NCBI GenBank assembly: GCA_963851245.1 | Contig: CAWKOH010000005.1 | Span: 186,001 to 250,000 of the forward strand | Origin: CAWKOH01 sp963851245 | GTDB taxonomy: Bacteria > Actinomycetota > Acidimicrobiia > Acidimicrobiales > Palsa-688 | Length of the DNA stretch: 64,000 nucleotides | Direction: 5' to 3' | Part shown: positions 1 through 8,648 of the stretch, in pieces | Layout of the letters: each line of letters starts with the position of its first letter | How positions within the stretch are numbered: position 1 is the stretch's first letter | Program-made: the position numbers and the translations under genes | Notes under the pieces: generated by a model | Seen by the model: the letters and a program-made list of their open reading frames with translations, nothing else | The model's database searches: none | Told to the model about the DNA's origin: nothing

Positions 1-271
1 CTTCCAGACGCCGGTCCAGATCGAAGGCGCCCGGGGCGCGTGCGAACTTGGTAAGCCACACCGTCTCCGGCGTGATCTCGGTGTCGTCGGCCGCCACGAA
101 CTGCTTGATGGGCATGGATGAGCCCTCGAATGCGGCCGCGAACTCTCTCACGACGGAACCGAACTGGTCCTCCCAGAGGTTCACGGGGGTGTACTCGTGG
201 CTGTCGGCGTCGAGGATCGACCCGGCGTATGGCTCGAGCACTGCCGGCACGGCGGCGGTCGTGGTCGTCAT
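1..271 (-). CDS. Amidohydrolase (metal-dependent hydrolase), N-terminal part, cut by window edge
   Basis: The first 90 residues are present. Residues 18-25 read SILDADSH, the D-x-[DS]-x-H metal-binding start typical of amidohydrolase family 2 (PF04909) TIM barrels, followed by EYTPVNLW. The rest lies outside the window. The ATG at 271 overlaps the TGA of the upstream SDR (ATGA), so the two are probably translationally coupled in a minus-strand operon with the TauD-like gene. The family covers hydrolases and decarboxylases of cyclic acids; the substrate is unknown. A second, complete member of the family lies at 43249-44424. Confidence 0.8.
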   Translation of the reverse strand, partial: MTTTTAAVPAVLEPYAGSILDADSHEYTPVNLWEDQFGSVVREFAAAFEGSSMPIKQFVAADDTEITPETVWLTKFARAPGAFDLDRRLE

Positions 272-1251
272 GGCAGCTCCTGGTCGTCGGCTCGGAGCAG
301 TGGGGCTCTACCGGCCGCCACTGTTACGGGCTCTTGAGGCTGGAAGCCGAGGATCTCGGCGTGGTGCGCGGACGCGTGGACCCCATCCCGTATGAGGACG
401 TGGCCGGCGTTGTCTGTTAAGTCAGCCAGATGCTCCAGCAGGGATTCCGGTGTGGGATCGGGGTCGACCCAGCCGACGGTCTCGCCGAAAGTGGTGCGGG
501 CAACCCGACCGCCGCCGGCCACGAGCACCTCACCGTTCAGAGGGCAGGCCTCGCTGGCCAGAACGGCCACGACAGGCGACACCTGCTCGGGACGCATGGT
601 TGCCAGGAACCAGGTCCGGAACTCCGATTCGGCCAGGTTCTCCGCCATCCGGGTGGCGCCTACCGGTTCGACGGCGTTGACCAGGATCCCCTGGGGGCGC
701 CCTTCCGCCGCCAGACCACGGGTCAGGCCCACCAGGGAGGCTTTGGCCGTCGAATACGGCAGCGATCCGGGCAACCCGTGCAGGGCGCTCGACGATGTGA
801 AAACCACTCGCCCGTACCCCTGCGCCTGCATGGTGGGCCAGGCTTCGTGGGCGAGGGCGAACGCGGCCCTGGCGTTGATGGCCAGCTGGGCGTCGAGGCG
901 ATCCAGGGTCTCCTCCTCGAAAGGCCGGCCACCAGACGTGAAGCCGGCGTTGTGGACCACGGCGTCGAGGCGGCCCCCCTCGGCCAGGGCAACCCGAACC
1001 GCCCCCCGAGCCCCCTCCTCGGTGGCCAGGTCGGCCGTGTATGCGACGGCGCGGCCGCCTTCGTCCCGTATAGCGTCGACCGTGACGGTGGCTGCCGTGG
1101 GATCACTTCCTGTGCCGAACAGTTCGGTGCCTGCGTCGGCTACCACCACGCAGGCCCCCCGCCGGGCCAGCAGTTGCGCGTGGCTGCGACCGATGCCTCG
1201 TCCGGCCCCGGTCACCAGGACGACGCGATCGTCGAAGCGGACCTCTCCCAT
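268..1251 (-). CDS. Short-chain dehydrogenase/reductase (HSD17B4/multifunctional-enzyme-like)
   Basis: 327 residues from the ATG at 1251 (MGEVRFDD); the open frame continues upstream but only as sequence without family character. The Rossmann motif TGAGRGIG is at about residues 14-21, an HNAG motif follows near residue 100, and the catalytic Ser (TSSSALHG) and Tyr-Lys (YSTAK) are present. The GRGIGRSHA signature resembles the dehydrogenase domain of peroxisomal multifunctional enzyme 2, which oxidises 3-hydroxyacyl-CoA. About 60 C-terminal residues extend beyond a plain SDR. It lies 8 bp after the TauD-like gene and overlaps the next amidohydrolase, so it is an operon member. Substrate not determinable. 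Confidence 0.88.
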   Translation of the reverse strand: MGEVRFDDRVVLVTGAGRGIGRSHAQLLARRGACVVVADAGTELFGTGSDPTAATVTVDAIRDEGGRAVAYTADLATEEGARGAVRVALAEGGRLDAVVHNAGFTSGGRPFEEETLDRLDAQLAINARAAFALAHEAWPTMQAQGYGRVVFTSSSALHGLPGSLPYSTAKASLVGLTRGLAAEGRPQGILVNAVEPVGATRMAENLAESEFRTWFLATMRPEQVSPVVAVLASEACPLNGEVLVAGGGRVARTTFGETVGWVDPDPTPESLLEHLADLTDNAGHVLIRDGVHASAHHAEILGFQPQEPVTVAAGRAPLLRADDQELP

Positions 1252-1259
1252 TTTCGGCG

Positions 1260-2210
1260 CTATTCCGCCAGCCCGCCGTGCTGACGCAAACGACGGCGCT
1301 GCCCGGCAGGCACGGGATCTCGCCGGTGCTGGAGGCCCACATTGTCCCAGAGGACCATGTCCCCCGTCCGCCAGCCGTGCTCGTAGACGGGTGCCGCCGC
1401 ATCCAGGTGGACGCGCAGTTGCGTCAGAAGTTCGTCGCTCTCGGCGCGGTCCATGCCGGCGATGCGATCGGCGAAGTCGTTGACATACAGGGCCCGCCTT
1501 CCGGTGTGGGGGTGGGTGACGAACACCGGGTGCATGGCGTCGCAAGACCGCGGTAGCTCGACAGGTGACGGGAGGCGCGGGTCGAAGTAGATCACCTGGC
1601 GGTCCTCGAGTTCACCGCGCAGCCTGCGGGGCAGGGTTTCAGAGGCGACGTAGGTGTCTCGGAACTGGGTCGTCACGGAGCCTTCCTCGAAGTCCAGGGC
1701 CTCGAGCACACTGAGGACCTTGATCATCGGCCGGTGGCTCTGGTCGTTGTGCCAAACCAGCTCGCTGGCCCCGGTCGCCTCGGGGTCGTAGTACGTGGAA
1801 CCGCGGTTGTCGTCGGCTCGATGCTGATAAGCGCGCATCTCCTTTGTGAGATCACTGGCGGGGCCGCCTTGGTGGATGTGGCCCCGGTAGTGAGCCGCAC
1901 CGTCCTCGGTGTCGAGCACCAGGCGGCCGAAACCCCGGAGGAATCCGTCTAGCTCCCCCTCGCTCGGGCTTGGTTGGCCGCGCAGGATCAGAAGCAGGTG
2001 AGACCGTAGCGCGGCAGTGAGCAGACGCACCGTGTCGGCGTCGGGGGGGGCCCAGGACACCCCTGTCACCTCGATGCCGAACGGGGCATCGGGCGGTCGG
2101 TGGAACCTCAGCGGCGAACCGGCGGGTACCGGTAGCCCCAAACCGGGCGGAACAGTCTCGGGTTGATATCGAGGGTCCACCGCACTAACCGCGCCGGGGC
2201 CACTTGCCAT
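1260..2210 (-). CDS. TauD/TfdA-family Fe(II)/2-oxoglutarate dioxygenase
   Basis: 316 residues from the ATG at 2210 (MASGPG). The iron-binding H-x-D is visible in VWHNDQSH, the distal His in WDNVGLQH, and the 2-oxoglutarate Arg in the RRLRQHGG tail. Length is slightly above the 280-300 residues usual for the family because of an N-terminal extension. Such enzymes hydroxylate taurine, 2,4-D or similar acids. It is the first gene of a minus-strand operon with the SDR and amidohydrolase, and is divergent from the thioesterase pair at 2349; the 140 bp between them should hold both promoters. Confidence 0.87.
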   Translation of the reverse strand: MASGPGAVSAVDPRYQPETVPPGLGLPVPAGSPLRFHRPPDAPFGIEVTGVSWAPPDADTVRLLTAALRSHLLLILRGQPSPSEGELDGFLRGFGRLVLDTEDGAAHYRGHIHQGGPASDLTKEMRAYQHRADDNRGSTYYDPEATGASELVWHNDQSHRPMIKVLSVLEALDFEEGSVTTQFRDTYVASETLPRRLRGELEDRQVIYFDPRLPSPVELPRSCDAMHPVFVTHPHTGRRALYVNDFADRIAGMDRAESDELLTQLRVHLDAAAPVYEHGWRTGDMVLWDNVGLQHRRDPVPAGQRRRLRQHGGLAE

Positions 2211-2348
2211 CCTAATAAAGATACCCAAAGCCCTCAGCGAGGCAAGAGGGGGTCGGGTTCCCGGCACTGGCAGGCAGCGCGGCACTCCGTATCCTCTACC
2301 GTGTCCCGATTGGAGGCTTTTCGTGACCGACATCGCCCCGGACATCCG

Positions 2349-2819
2349 ATGACGCCGCCGGGATCAGAAGGGGGCTCGCCCTTGACCCCGCCGGCGGGCT
2401 CGACCCTGGACCTGGCCCACGTGCACGCCGTGGCCACGGAGGCGAATGCCGCCCACAAGGCCATGGGCACCGAGCTACTTGCCGTCGAACGGCACGGCGC
2501 TACCGTCGCCCTGCCCTGGCGCAGGGACCTGGCCGAAGCGGCCGGCGGATTGGCGCCGGGTGTTCTGGCCGCCTTGCTCGACCACGCCTGCTCACTGGCC
2601 GCCCTGATCTCGCTTGATGACGAGGCGCGGTTCGGGTCGACGATGAGCCTCCACCTCGACTACCTCGGGCCGGCCCAGCCCGGACGTCGGGTCCATGCCC
2701 ACGCGGAATGCTTCAGCCAAGCGCCGGCGATCGTTTTCGTCCGGGGTTCGGCGTTCCATCCGGAGAATCCGGCCAGCCCCCTGGCTGTCGCCGTGTGCAC
2801 CGTGGCCACGGCCGGATGA
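2349..2819 (+). CDS. PaaI-family hotdog thioesterase
   Basis: 156 residues. The hotdog signature is seen as GLAPGVLAALLDHACSLAAL, where the usual HGG turn is replaced by APG, followed by STMSLHLDYLGPAQPG, the central strand typical of acyl-CoA thioesterases. It hydrolyses or binds acyl-CoA thioesters (family role). The start at ATG 2349 was chosen because residues upstream are low-complexity; a GTG at 2301 is possible. Its TGA overlaps the ATG of the next hotdog gene, so the two are coupled and may form a heteromer. Confidence 0.75.
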   Translation: MTPPGSEGGSPLTPPAGSTLDLAHVHAVATEANAAHKAMGTELLAVERHGATVALPWRRDLAEAAGGLAPGVLAALLDHACSLAALISLDDEARFGSTMSLHLDYLGPAQPGRRVHAHAECFSQAPAIVFVRGSAFHPENPASPLAVAVCTVATAG

Positions 2820-3193
2820 GCACCCTCGGCACGCTCATCGACGAGACGCCTTACTACCGGTTTCTCGGCCTGCGAGCCGGCCCGGACGGTTCGGTGGTGT
2901 TGCCGGCAGACGAGCACCACGCCAGCGACCGGGCCGTGATCCATGGCGGGGTCCTGTCAGCCTTTCTGGAAGCCTGTGGAGTGCTGCACCTCCGGGCGAC
3001 GGGTGGGCCAAAGGCCCGTACTGCAGATATGACAGCGGCGTTTCTCCGCCCGGCCCAACTGGTCGATACGACCGCCCGGGTCCAGCCCATGCGGCGGGGC
3101 CGCCGATTCGCCCACCTCCAGGTGACCGCTTGGCAATCCGATCCAGCCTTGCCTGTGGCGGTCGGCTACGGGACCTGGATCCTGGAGCCTTGA
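2816..3193 (+). CDS. PaaI-family hotdog thioesterase (second of pair)
   Basis: 125 residues starting at an ATG that overlaps the preceding stop (ATGA). The canonical IHGGVLSAFLEACG core is present, with Gly-Gly after His, then a MTAAFLRPAQ strand. Unlike its neighbour it keeps the HGG motif, so this subunit looks catalytically complete while the upstream partner does not. The adjacent TIM-barrel gene follows 70 bp later. Paralogue duplication is the simplest origin. Confidence 0.8.
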   Translation: MSTLGTLIDETPYYRFLGLRAGPDGSVVLPADEHHASDRAVIHGGVLSAFLEACGVLHLRATGGPKARTADMTAAFLRPAQLVDTTARVQPMRRGRRFAHLQVTAWQSDPALPVAVGYGTWILEP

Positions 3194-3263
3194 ACGACTT
3201 TCCCCCTCCTAGCCCATGGCCTCCGCCCGCGGGTCATCGCCTACGATCGACCGTGATGCGCCC

Positions 3264-4088
3264 ATGAGTATTGAACGAGGCCGCCTGTCGGCCTGCGTGT
3301 TGATGGCACCCGGCTGGGACCTCGCCGAGTGCGTTGATGGGTGGCAGCGAGCCGGCCTGACCGGGATCGGCGTGACCATCAACGCCGTCGAGGCGGTAGG
3401 CGTCGATCGGGCCGTCGATGTGCTTCTGGCGTCTGGGCTCAACGTGGCCAACCTTCAGGGCCTCGGTCCTTTCGATGTGCTCCGTCCGGACCGGTTTGAT
3501 GACCAGTTGCCCGGCATGCTGGCGTTCCTCGACCTGGCTGCCACCCTGGGTGCAGACTGTGTCTACGCCTGTTGCGGGCCTCGCGCCGACCTCGACTGGG
3601 AGGTCGCTGCCGACAGGCTGCTGGCGCAAGTGGAAGCCCTCCTACCTCACATTCACGAGCGGGGTGCACGGCTGGCGCTGGAACCGATCCATCCCATCCG
3701 TCAGGATCTGAGCTTTGTCAACATGGCCACGGACATCGAAGCCCTGCTGGCCCGCATTCCCGACGCATCGGTCGGCTACGTCTACGACTTCTGGCATCTC
3801 TGGTGGCAACGCGGCGCCGTCGAAGTGGCGAGGCGTACCGCGCGCCGGGTCCTTTCTGTGCAGCCCAGCGACCATAAGGCGGTCACTCTTCGCACCCTCG
3901 ACCGGGCCGTGCCCGGACAGGGGATCGCGCCCGTGCGGGCTCTGGTCGAGGCTCTCGAGGAGGGCGGGTACAGGGGCTTCTACGATCTCGAGGTTCTGAG
4001 CCCCGACAACGACGAGAAGGGTTACGACCGCACCCTGAAGGAGACGATCGCCGGGTTTGCCGAAGCCGTTGGGGGACTCCGCGGCTAA
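3264..4088 (+). CDS. Sugar phosphate isomerase/epimerase-like TIM barrel protein
   Basis: 274 residues from ATG 3264 (MSIERGRL). Family features of the xylose-isomerase-like barrel (PF01261) are seen: ARLALEPIHP supplies the metal-binding Glu, VGYVYDFWHLWW the Asp-His of the next strand, and GFYDLEVLSPD the C-terminal Glu. Enzymes of this group isomerise sugars, inositols or hydroxypyruvate. An ATG at 3216 in the same frame is possible but adds non-conserved residues. The stop overlaps the convergent membrane protein gene by 3-4 bases. Confidence 0.8.
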   Translation: MSIERGRLSACVLMAPGWDLAECVDGWQRAGLTGIGVTINAVEAVGVDRAVDVLLASGLNVANLQGLGPFDVLRPDRFDDQLPGMLAFLDLAATLGADCVYACCGPRADLDWEVAADRLLAQVEALLPHIHERGARLALEPIHPIRQDLSFVNMATDIEALLARIPDASVGYVYDFWHLWWQRGAVEVARRTARRVLSVQPSDHKAVTLRTLDRAVPGQGIAPVRALVEALEEGGYRGFYDLEVLSPDNDEKGYDRTLKETIAGFAEAVGGLRG

Positions 4089-5125
4089 AGAGGCACTCGC
4101 CCGGACGGTTCTCGAAGCGCGGTCATCAACCTGGGCCCCACGTACCTGGCGACGGCCAAGCCGGCGAGGACACCGGCGCCGAGAATCGCTATGAGAATAC
4201 TGTGGCCGCGCAGTGCAGCCGTGGCGCCGTCGTACGCCGTGGCATCGATGGCCCGGACGACGCCGGCGCTCGAGCCGGATCCAGCCATGAGCCCGGCCCA
4301 GAAGTGCGGACCGGCCAGGACAGATCCGAGTGTGAGCAAGCCCGTCAATATGGTGGCTCCCGCCAGTACTACGGCCAGTCGAGCCCGGCGCCTGGCGATG
4401 CAGAGCCCCAGAACAGCAAAGGTGAAGAACAGGGCGGGCAGCACCACTCCGGCGGTCCGGATCATCCCAACGTGGCGCCAGCCGAAGGACAGGCTCTGCC
4501 GCTGAGCCAGCACGACCTGGCAGCAGCCAGTGCGGTCAGCAGAGTTCAGAATGGTCGCGACAAGATGGTTCGAGGCCAGGCTCGGGGAGGCGATCCAGAA
4601 CAACTGCTCCGGCGAGAGCGAGACCGGACCGGAACCCCGGTCCAACTCCGGTACCACCTGATCGACCAGTCGGGCCGCTACGTGCTGGGCTGGTTGCGTC
4701 GCCATGACCTGCTCGATGAGGCGGTGAGTGACGGTCGTGATCGGAGCCTTGACCAGCCCCGACAGCGGGCCGAGGCCGGACGCGGAAAGGGTGGGATCGA
4801 TCAGGACGGGCTGGACGACCTTGGTAGTCAGCAGATTGGTTACGGCGCCCTGCACATCGGGGGACCCGACTATTCGCTGGGCCTCCTGGTCGACGTTTCG
4901 AGCCGAGTAGACGTCCTGGCGCATCCAAAGGGCCAGGTTGCCGAGAAACAGGCAGAGGATGGTGGCGACTGCCAGCAATCCCGTCGAGACGGACCGAAAA
5001 TCGTGAATGCCGGCGCCACGATCGCCCGAGGCGCGGGCCGTATCCGCATCTTGGCGGCCGTGGCGGCTCTTCAGCCATAAGACGGGCCGTGTACCAGTTA
5101 TCGACAGCCTGGCGTTCGCTTCCAC
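4085..5125 (-). CDS. Predicted integral membrane protein, actinobacterial conserved
   Basis: 346 residues. One membrane segment lies near residues 48-70 (LLAVATILCLFLGNLALW), then a roughly 160-residue extracytoplasmic stretch, and three more segments in the C-terminal third (VVLPALFFTFAVLGLCIA; LAVVLAGATILTGLLTLG; ILIAILGAGVLAGLAVA). The pattern of a first helix followed by a sensor-like loop rich in VDQ/V repeats occurs in many actinobacterial proteins of unknown function. No catalytic motif was found. Start at ATG 5125; about 45 cytoplasmic residues precede the first helix. Confidence 0.75.
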   Translation of the reverse strand: MEANARLSITGTRPVLWLKSRHGRQDADTARASGDRGAGIHDFRSVSTGLLAVATILCLFLGNLALWMRQDVYSARNVDQEAQRIVGSPDVQGAVTNLLTTKVVQPVLIDPTLSASGLGPLSGLVKAPITTVTHRLIEQVMATQPAQHVAARLVDQVVPELDRGSGPVSLSPEQLFWIASPSLASNHLVATILNSADRTGCCQVVLAQRQSLSFGWRHVGMIRTAGVVLPALFFTFAVLGLCIARRRARLAVVLAGATILTGLLTLGSVLAGPHFWAGLMAGSGSSAGVVRAIDATAYDGATAALRGHSILIAILGAGVLAGLAVARYVGPRLMTALREPSGRVPL

Positions 5126-5218
5126 GGTCTACCAGCATGGCCGCATTTCCGGCCCGAATCAGGTCACCCCGGAGTGCCCCGGGCCCGCTAGTGGAGCAGA
5201 AGGTCGGTCTACCCGCAC

Positions 5219-6946
5219 CTAGAAAGTACCGGGTGGCACAAACATCTCCGTTATCCGGCCGATGAGGGCGACATTGCCCTCGGCCTCCAGCCCGGACTCC
5301 TCCAGCATCAGCCGGCTCATGCTGACCTCGCCCCGTCCTATCCCCACGAACAGTGAAAACGGCATTCGCAGCGTCAACTCTGCATCGCGGCTACGACCTT
5401 GGCACGCCGTCGCCTTGTCTTTGTCGACATGCAGGTACCACTCTCGAGTGCCAGAGTCGGTTGCCAATACATACTGGATGTCGCCGGTCCAGCCCAGGGC
5501 CGATTCCGGGTTGAACCTCCGGGCCATTCCATTGAACACCAGTCGCAGCCCCGCGTCGCGGCCCAGAGTCCGTTCGAGGAGCTTGGGACTGGCTCGCCGT
5601 AGGGCCCGGCTGGTTCCCACTCGACCGACGTGACGGGCCCGGCCGGCCAACGTTTGCGGCGCGCCCTGCCCTCCTTGGCGCCAGGCCGGAGCTTCGTCCG
5701 GCTCACCGGTAACGCTGATCACGTAGTCGGCCGGGGCGGAGCGCGGCGGCGGTCGCCGGGCCAGCGCCTCTGACAGGTAGGGCGCCAGCCGGGTCGCCTT
5801 GGCGGCCTCGACCTCTTCGACCCGATCGGCGAAGGACGGCAATACGGTTTTCCCGAACAGTTCCAGCGACTCCATTATGTGTTCGTGCTTGTTGTGCCCG
5901 GACTGAGATACGAGGATCACCTGATCCACGCCGGCTGCCTCGTAGCGGCGGAGCAGATCCCGAATCTGCTCCGGCGTCCCGATAGCGCCCCGCAGCGACC
6001 CCAGCCCCCGCTGGAGCAGCTTCACCCCGAGCGGCCCGTCATCAGCGGTGACCACCTCGCGGGCGAAGCCGCGGGTGGCCCGGTTTTTCAGGAACTCCTC
6101 CCAAACGTTCGTCCGCGCCGGCCTGTGCTCGCCGAAGAGGTAGTAGTGGGCGAGGGAATACCCGAAGAAGTGCGCACCGTCGATGCCGCGCTCGATAGCG
6201 GTCTGCTCGTCCTCGTGGCACATGAACGGGACGACAATCGCCACGTTGGGATTAACGGCGAATCCGGCCGGAATACATGCGTCGGACGTGATGATCCGGT
6301 AGTACTCGTCCACCCACTGTTTGGCGTCCTCCGGTTCAACGAAGGAAAAGGAAAGGGCTCCGATGCCCTTACGCGCAGCCATGAGGATCGTGTCCCGGCG
6401 GCTGCAGGCCACCCACACCGGAGGGTGCGGCTTCTGTACCGGTTTGGGGACCACGTTGCGGGGCGGCATTTTCACCCACTTGCCGTCGACCCCCGCGAAG
6501 GGTTCCTCGACGAACATTCGGGTTACGGCGTCAATCGACTCCTCCCACTGTTCCCGCTTGGCGTTGCGAGGAACGCCGAATCCTCCGAGCTCCGATTGCG
6601 AGCTCGTCTCGCCCGTGCCGAAGTCGACCCGCCCGCTCGACACCAGGTCCAGGGTGGCGATGCGCTCCGCCACCCGAGCGGGGTGGTTGTACGCCGGAGG
6701 GAGAGCGACGATCCCGTGGCCGAGGCGGATACGCCTGGTTCGCTGGCTGGCCGCGGCCAGGAACACTTCCGGTGCGGAAGAGTGCGAGTACTCCTCCAGG
6801 AAATGATGCTCCACCTCCCAGACGTGCTGGATCCCGATCTGGTCGGCCAGCTCGACCTGGTCCAGGGCATCCTGGAAGGTCTTTTCTTCGGCGCCGTCGA
6901 CCCACGGCCGCGGCATCTGGTGCTCGTAGAAGATCCCGAAGCGCAT
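5219..6946 (-). CDS. LLM-class flavin/F420 oxidoreductase fused to SCP2-like domain
   Basis: 575 residues from ATG 6946 (MRFGIFYEHQ). Residues 1 to about 370 form a bacterial-luciferase-like barrel: WEVEHHFLEEYSH, IRLGHGIVALPPAYNHPAR, and RVDFGTGETSS are signature stretches. From about residue 440 to the end, FNPESALGWTGDIQYVL, DAELTLRMP and GEVSMSRLMLEESGLEAEGN match an SCP2 sterol-carrier-like domain, a hydrophobic-ligand cup. Normal members are 340-380 residues, so this is a fusion. The SCP2 part may present a lipophilic substrate to the oxidoreductase (inference). Monocistronic; divergent from the methyltransferase. Confidence 0.88.
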   Translation of the reverse strand: MRFGIFYEHQMPRPWVDGAEEKTFQDALDQVELADQIGIQHVWEVEHHFLEEYSHSSAPEVFLAAASQRTRRIRLGHGIVALPPAYNHPARVAERIATLDLVSSGRVDFGTGETSSQSELGGFGVPRNAKREQWEESIDAVTRMFVEEPFAGVDGKWVKMPPRNVVPKPVQKPHPPVWVACSRRDTILMAARKGIGALSFSFVEPEDAKQWVDEYYRIITSDACIPAGFAVNPNVAIVVPFMCHEDEQTAIERGIDGAHFFGYSLAHYYLFGEHRPARTNVWEEFLKNRATRGFAREVVTADDGPLGVKLLQRGLGSLRGAIGTPEQIRDLLRRYEAAGVDQVILVSQSGHNKHEHIMESLELFGKTVLPSFADRVEEVEAAKATRLAPYLSEALARRPPPRSAPADYVISVTGEPDEAPAWRQGGQGAPQTLAGRARHVGRVGTSRALRRASPKLLERTLGRDAGLRLVFNGMARRFNPESALGWTGDIQYVLATDSGTREWYLHVDKDKATACQGRSRDAELTLRMPFSLFVGIGRGEVSMSRLMLEESGLEAEGNVALIGRITEMFVPPGTF

Positions 6947-7041
6947 GATCAGAGTCTCCCACGCCGAGCACCGATCGGCCTCGACGGACAACTCGCTGCG
7001 CCGGCGCCCTGGAGACGTGGCCGTCTGTAAGGATGGCGGGA

Positions 7042-7755
7042 GTGAGTGATGGGTCCCCGGAGCCGGTCCCAACAACGGGGCCGCTGGGCGGATCTGGTCT
7101 CGTCCGCGTTCCCGAACCGGAGCTCATGGACGCGCCGGAGCAGGCCCGGGCCTACGCAGAAGCAGACTTTCGCGAGTCTCACGACCAGTTCGTGGTGGCA
7201 ATCGCGACCCGTTTCGGACCGCGGTCGGGTGTGGTGCTGGACCTTGGGTGTGGCCCGGCGGACCCCACCGTGCGGCTCGCGCTCGCCAACCCCGCGGTGA
7301 CGGTCGTCGCCGTCGACGCCGGTCGGGTCATGCTCGAGCTCGCCCAGGAACGCGTCGCACAGGCCGGCCTCACCAGCCGGATTCGGCTGGAGAACCGTCG
7401 ACTTCCGGACCCGTCCCTGGCCGCCCAGCGGTTCGACGGCGTGGTGAGCAACAGCCTCCTGCACCACCTGTCGGATCCAATGGTGCTCTGGAAGACCATC
7501 ACCGACTGCGTTAGACCGGGCGGTTTCATCGCTGTGATGGACCTGCTCCGCCCTCACGGCGTCAGCGACGTCGACCGCTTGGTAGCCCTGCATGCCGCCG
7601 GGGCGCCACCGGTCCTGCAAGCCGACTTCCGCAACTCCCTGCTCGCCGCCTACCGCCCTGACGAGGTCGAGCAGCAGTTGGCGCGCGCCGGTTTGGGACG
7701 GCTCAATGTCGCCACGATCAGCGACCGTCACCTGTTCGTAGCCGGGATCGGTTAA
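7042..7755 (+). CDS. Class I SAM-dependent methyltransferase
   Basis: 237 residues. Motif I is VLDLGCGPADPTVRLA, motif II AVDAGRVMLELA, and SNSLLHHLSDP is the post-II region; FIAVMDLLRP matches motif III. A GTG at 7042 is preferred because AAGGA lies 8 bases upstream; an ATG at 7033 has that sequence directly against it. Substrate unknown. The minus-strand neighbours on both sides are transcribed separately, so it is probably a single-gene unit. Confidence 0.85.
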   Translation: MSDGSPEPVPTTGPLGGSGLVRVPEPELMDAPEQARAYAEADFRESHDQFVVAIATRFGPRSGVVLDLGCGPADPTVRLALANPAVTVVAVDAGRVMLELAQERVAQAGLTSRIRLENRRLPDPSLAAQRFDGVVSNSLLHHLSDPMVLWKTITDCVRPGGFIAVMDLLRPHGVSDVDRLVALHAAGAPPVLQADFRNSLLAAYRPDEVEQQLARAGLGRLNVATISDRHLFVAGIG

Positions 7756-7799
7756 GTTAAGACGAGGGCCTTCGAGGAGCCTCGCCGGGCGCCCCCAGA

Positions 7800-8600
7800 T
7801 CACATGCTCGGGGAGGCCTGAGGGAAGGCGCTGCGACGGCCTCCATCGACGATCAGCGTTTGCCCGGTGACGAAGCTGGAGAGATCCGACACCATGAACA
7901 CCAATGGGCCCGCTATCTCTTCCGGTGTCCCGAAGCGGCCCAGCAAGTGTCGCTCGTTCACGGCATGGGCCGGCGTGTTGGTGCCCCGGGACTCCCGCAT
8001 GGCCAGGACCCGAGGGGTGTTGATCCCGTCCGGGGCGATGGCGTTAACCCGGATGCCGAACTGCCCCCACTCGTTCGCCATGCTACGGCTGAGCGCCATC
8101 AGAGCCGCCTTCGCCGCCCCGTAGGCAGCGTGGTTCGGAGCGCCATAGATCCCGCTTACGGATGCGACCACGGCGATGCTGCCGCCGCGGCCCTGATCCA
8201 CCATCCGCCGGGCGGCCGCTCGGGCCACGTACAGGTGGTGGCGGAGGTTGCGGGCCATCTCCAGATCCCAGGTTGCGTCCTCGAGATCGAAAATCTGAGT
8301 CCACGCCGCCATGCCGACGATATTGACCAGGATGTCGATCCCGCCTCCGAAGTCGGCGGCGGCGGCCACTGCCGCGTCTGCCGCTGCGGGGTCCGTGACG
8401 TCACCTGTCACGGTCGACGTGCTCGCACCGAGCGCCTTTACCTCGTCGCTCACCGCGGCGGCCTTCTGCGCATCGATGTCTGCGATGGTCACCTGGGCGC
8501 CGGCTTGAGCCAGTAGCAGTGCGCTGGCTCGACCGATGCCCGAACCTCCTCCTACGACGAGAGAGGACTTGCCGTCAAGCCCGAGGATGTTGCTGTTCAC
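7800..8600 (-). CDS. SDR family oxidoreductase
   Basis: 266 residues. VVGGGSGIGRASALLLAQAG is the nucleotide-binding turn (usual TG replaced by VG), DIDAQK follows, and the catalytic set is ASVSGIYGAPNHAAYGAAK (Ser, Tyr, Lys). The usual NNAG stretch is altered to NIVG (DILVNIVGMA), which removes the conserved Ala. The C-terminal FVTGQTLIVDGG is standard. It is 48 bp downstream of another SDR on the same strand, so both may be cotranscribed. Substrate unknown. Confidence 0.87.
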   Translation of the reverse strand: MNSNILGLDGKSSLVVGGGSGIGRASALLLAQAGAQVTIADIDAQKAAAVSDEVKALGASTSTVTGDVTDPAAADAAVAAAADFGGGIDILVNIVGMAAWTQIFDLEDATWDLEMARNLRHHLYVARAAARRMVDQGRGGSIAVVASVSGIYGAPNHAAYGAAKAALMALSRSMANEWGQFGIRVNAIAPDGINTPRVLAMRESRGTNTPAHAVNERHLLGRFGTPEEIAGPLVFMVSDLSSFVTGQTLIVDGGRRSAFPQASPSM

Positions 8601-8648
8601 CGCTGGTCCCCTCCTCCGAGTCAGTCAATATGACAGTAGCCACCCAGG

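Noticed and set aside
392..1483. Long plus-strand frames opposite the SDR
   Set aside because: Shadow frames of GC-rich coding DNA; composition is Arg/Pro/Ser-rich and no motif is present.
268..1545. A 425-residue version of the first SDR
   Set aside because: The extra 98 N-terminal residues overlap the TauD-like gene and are Arg/Pro-rich without family character.
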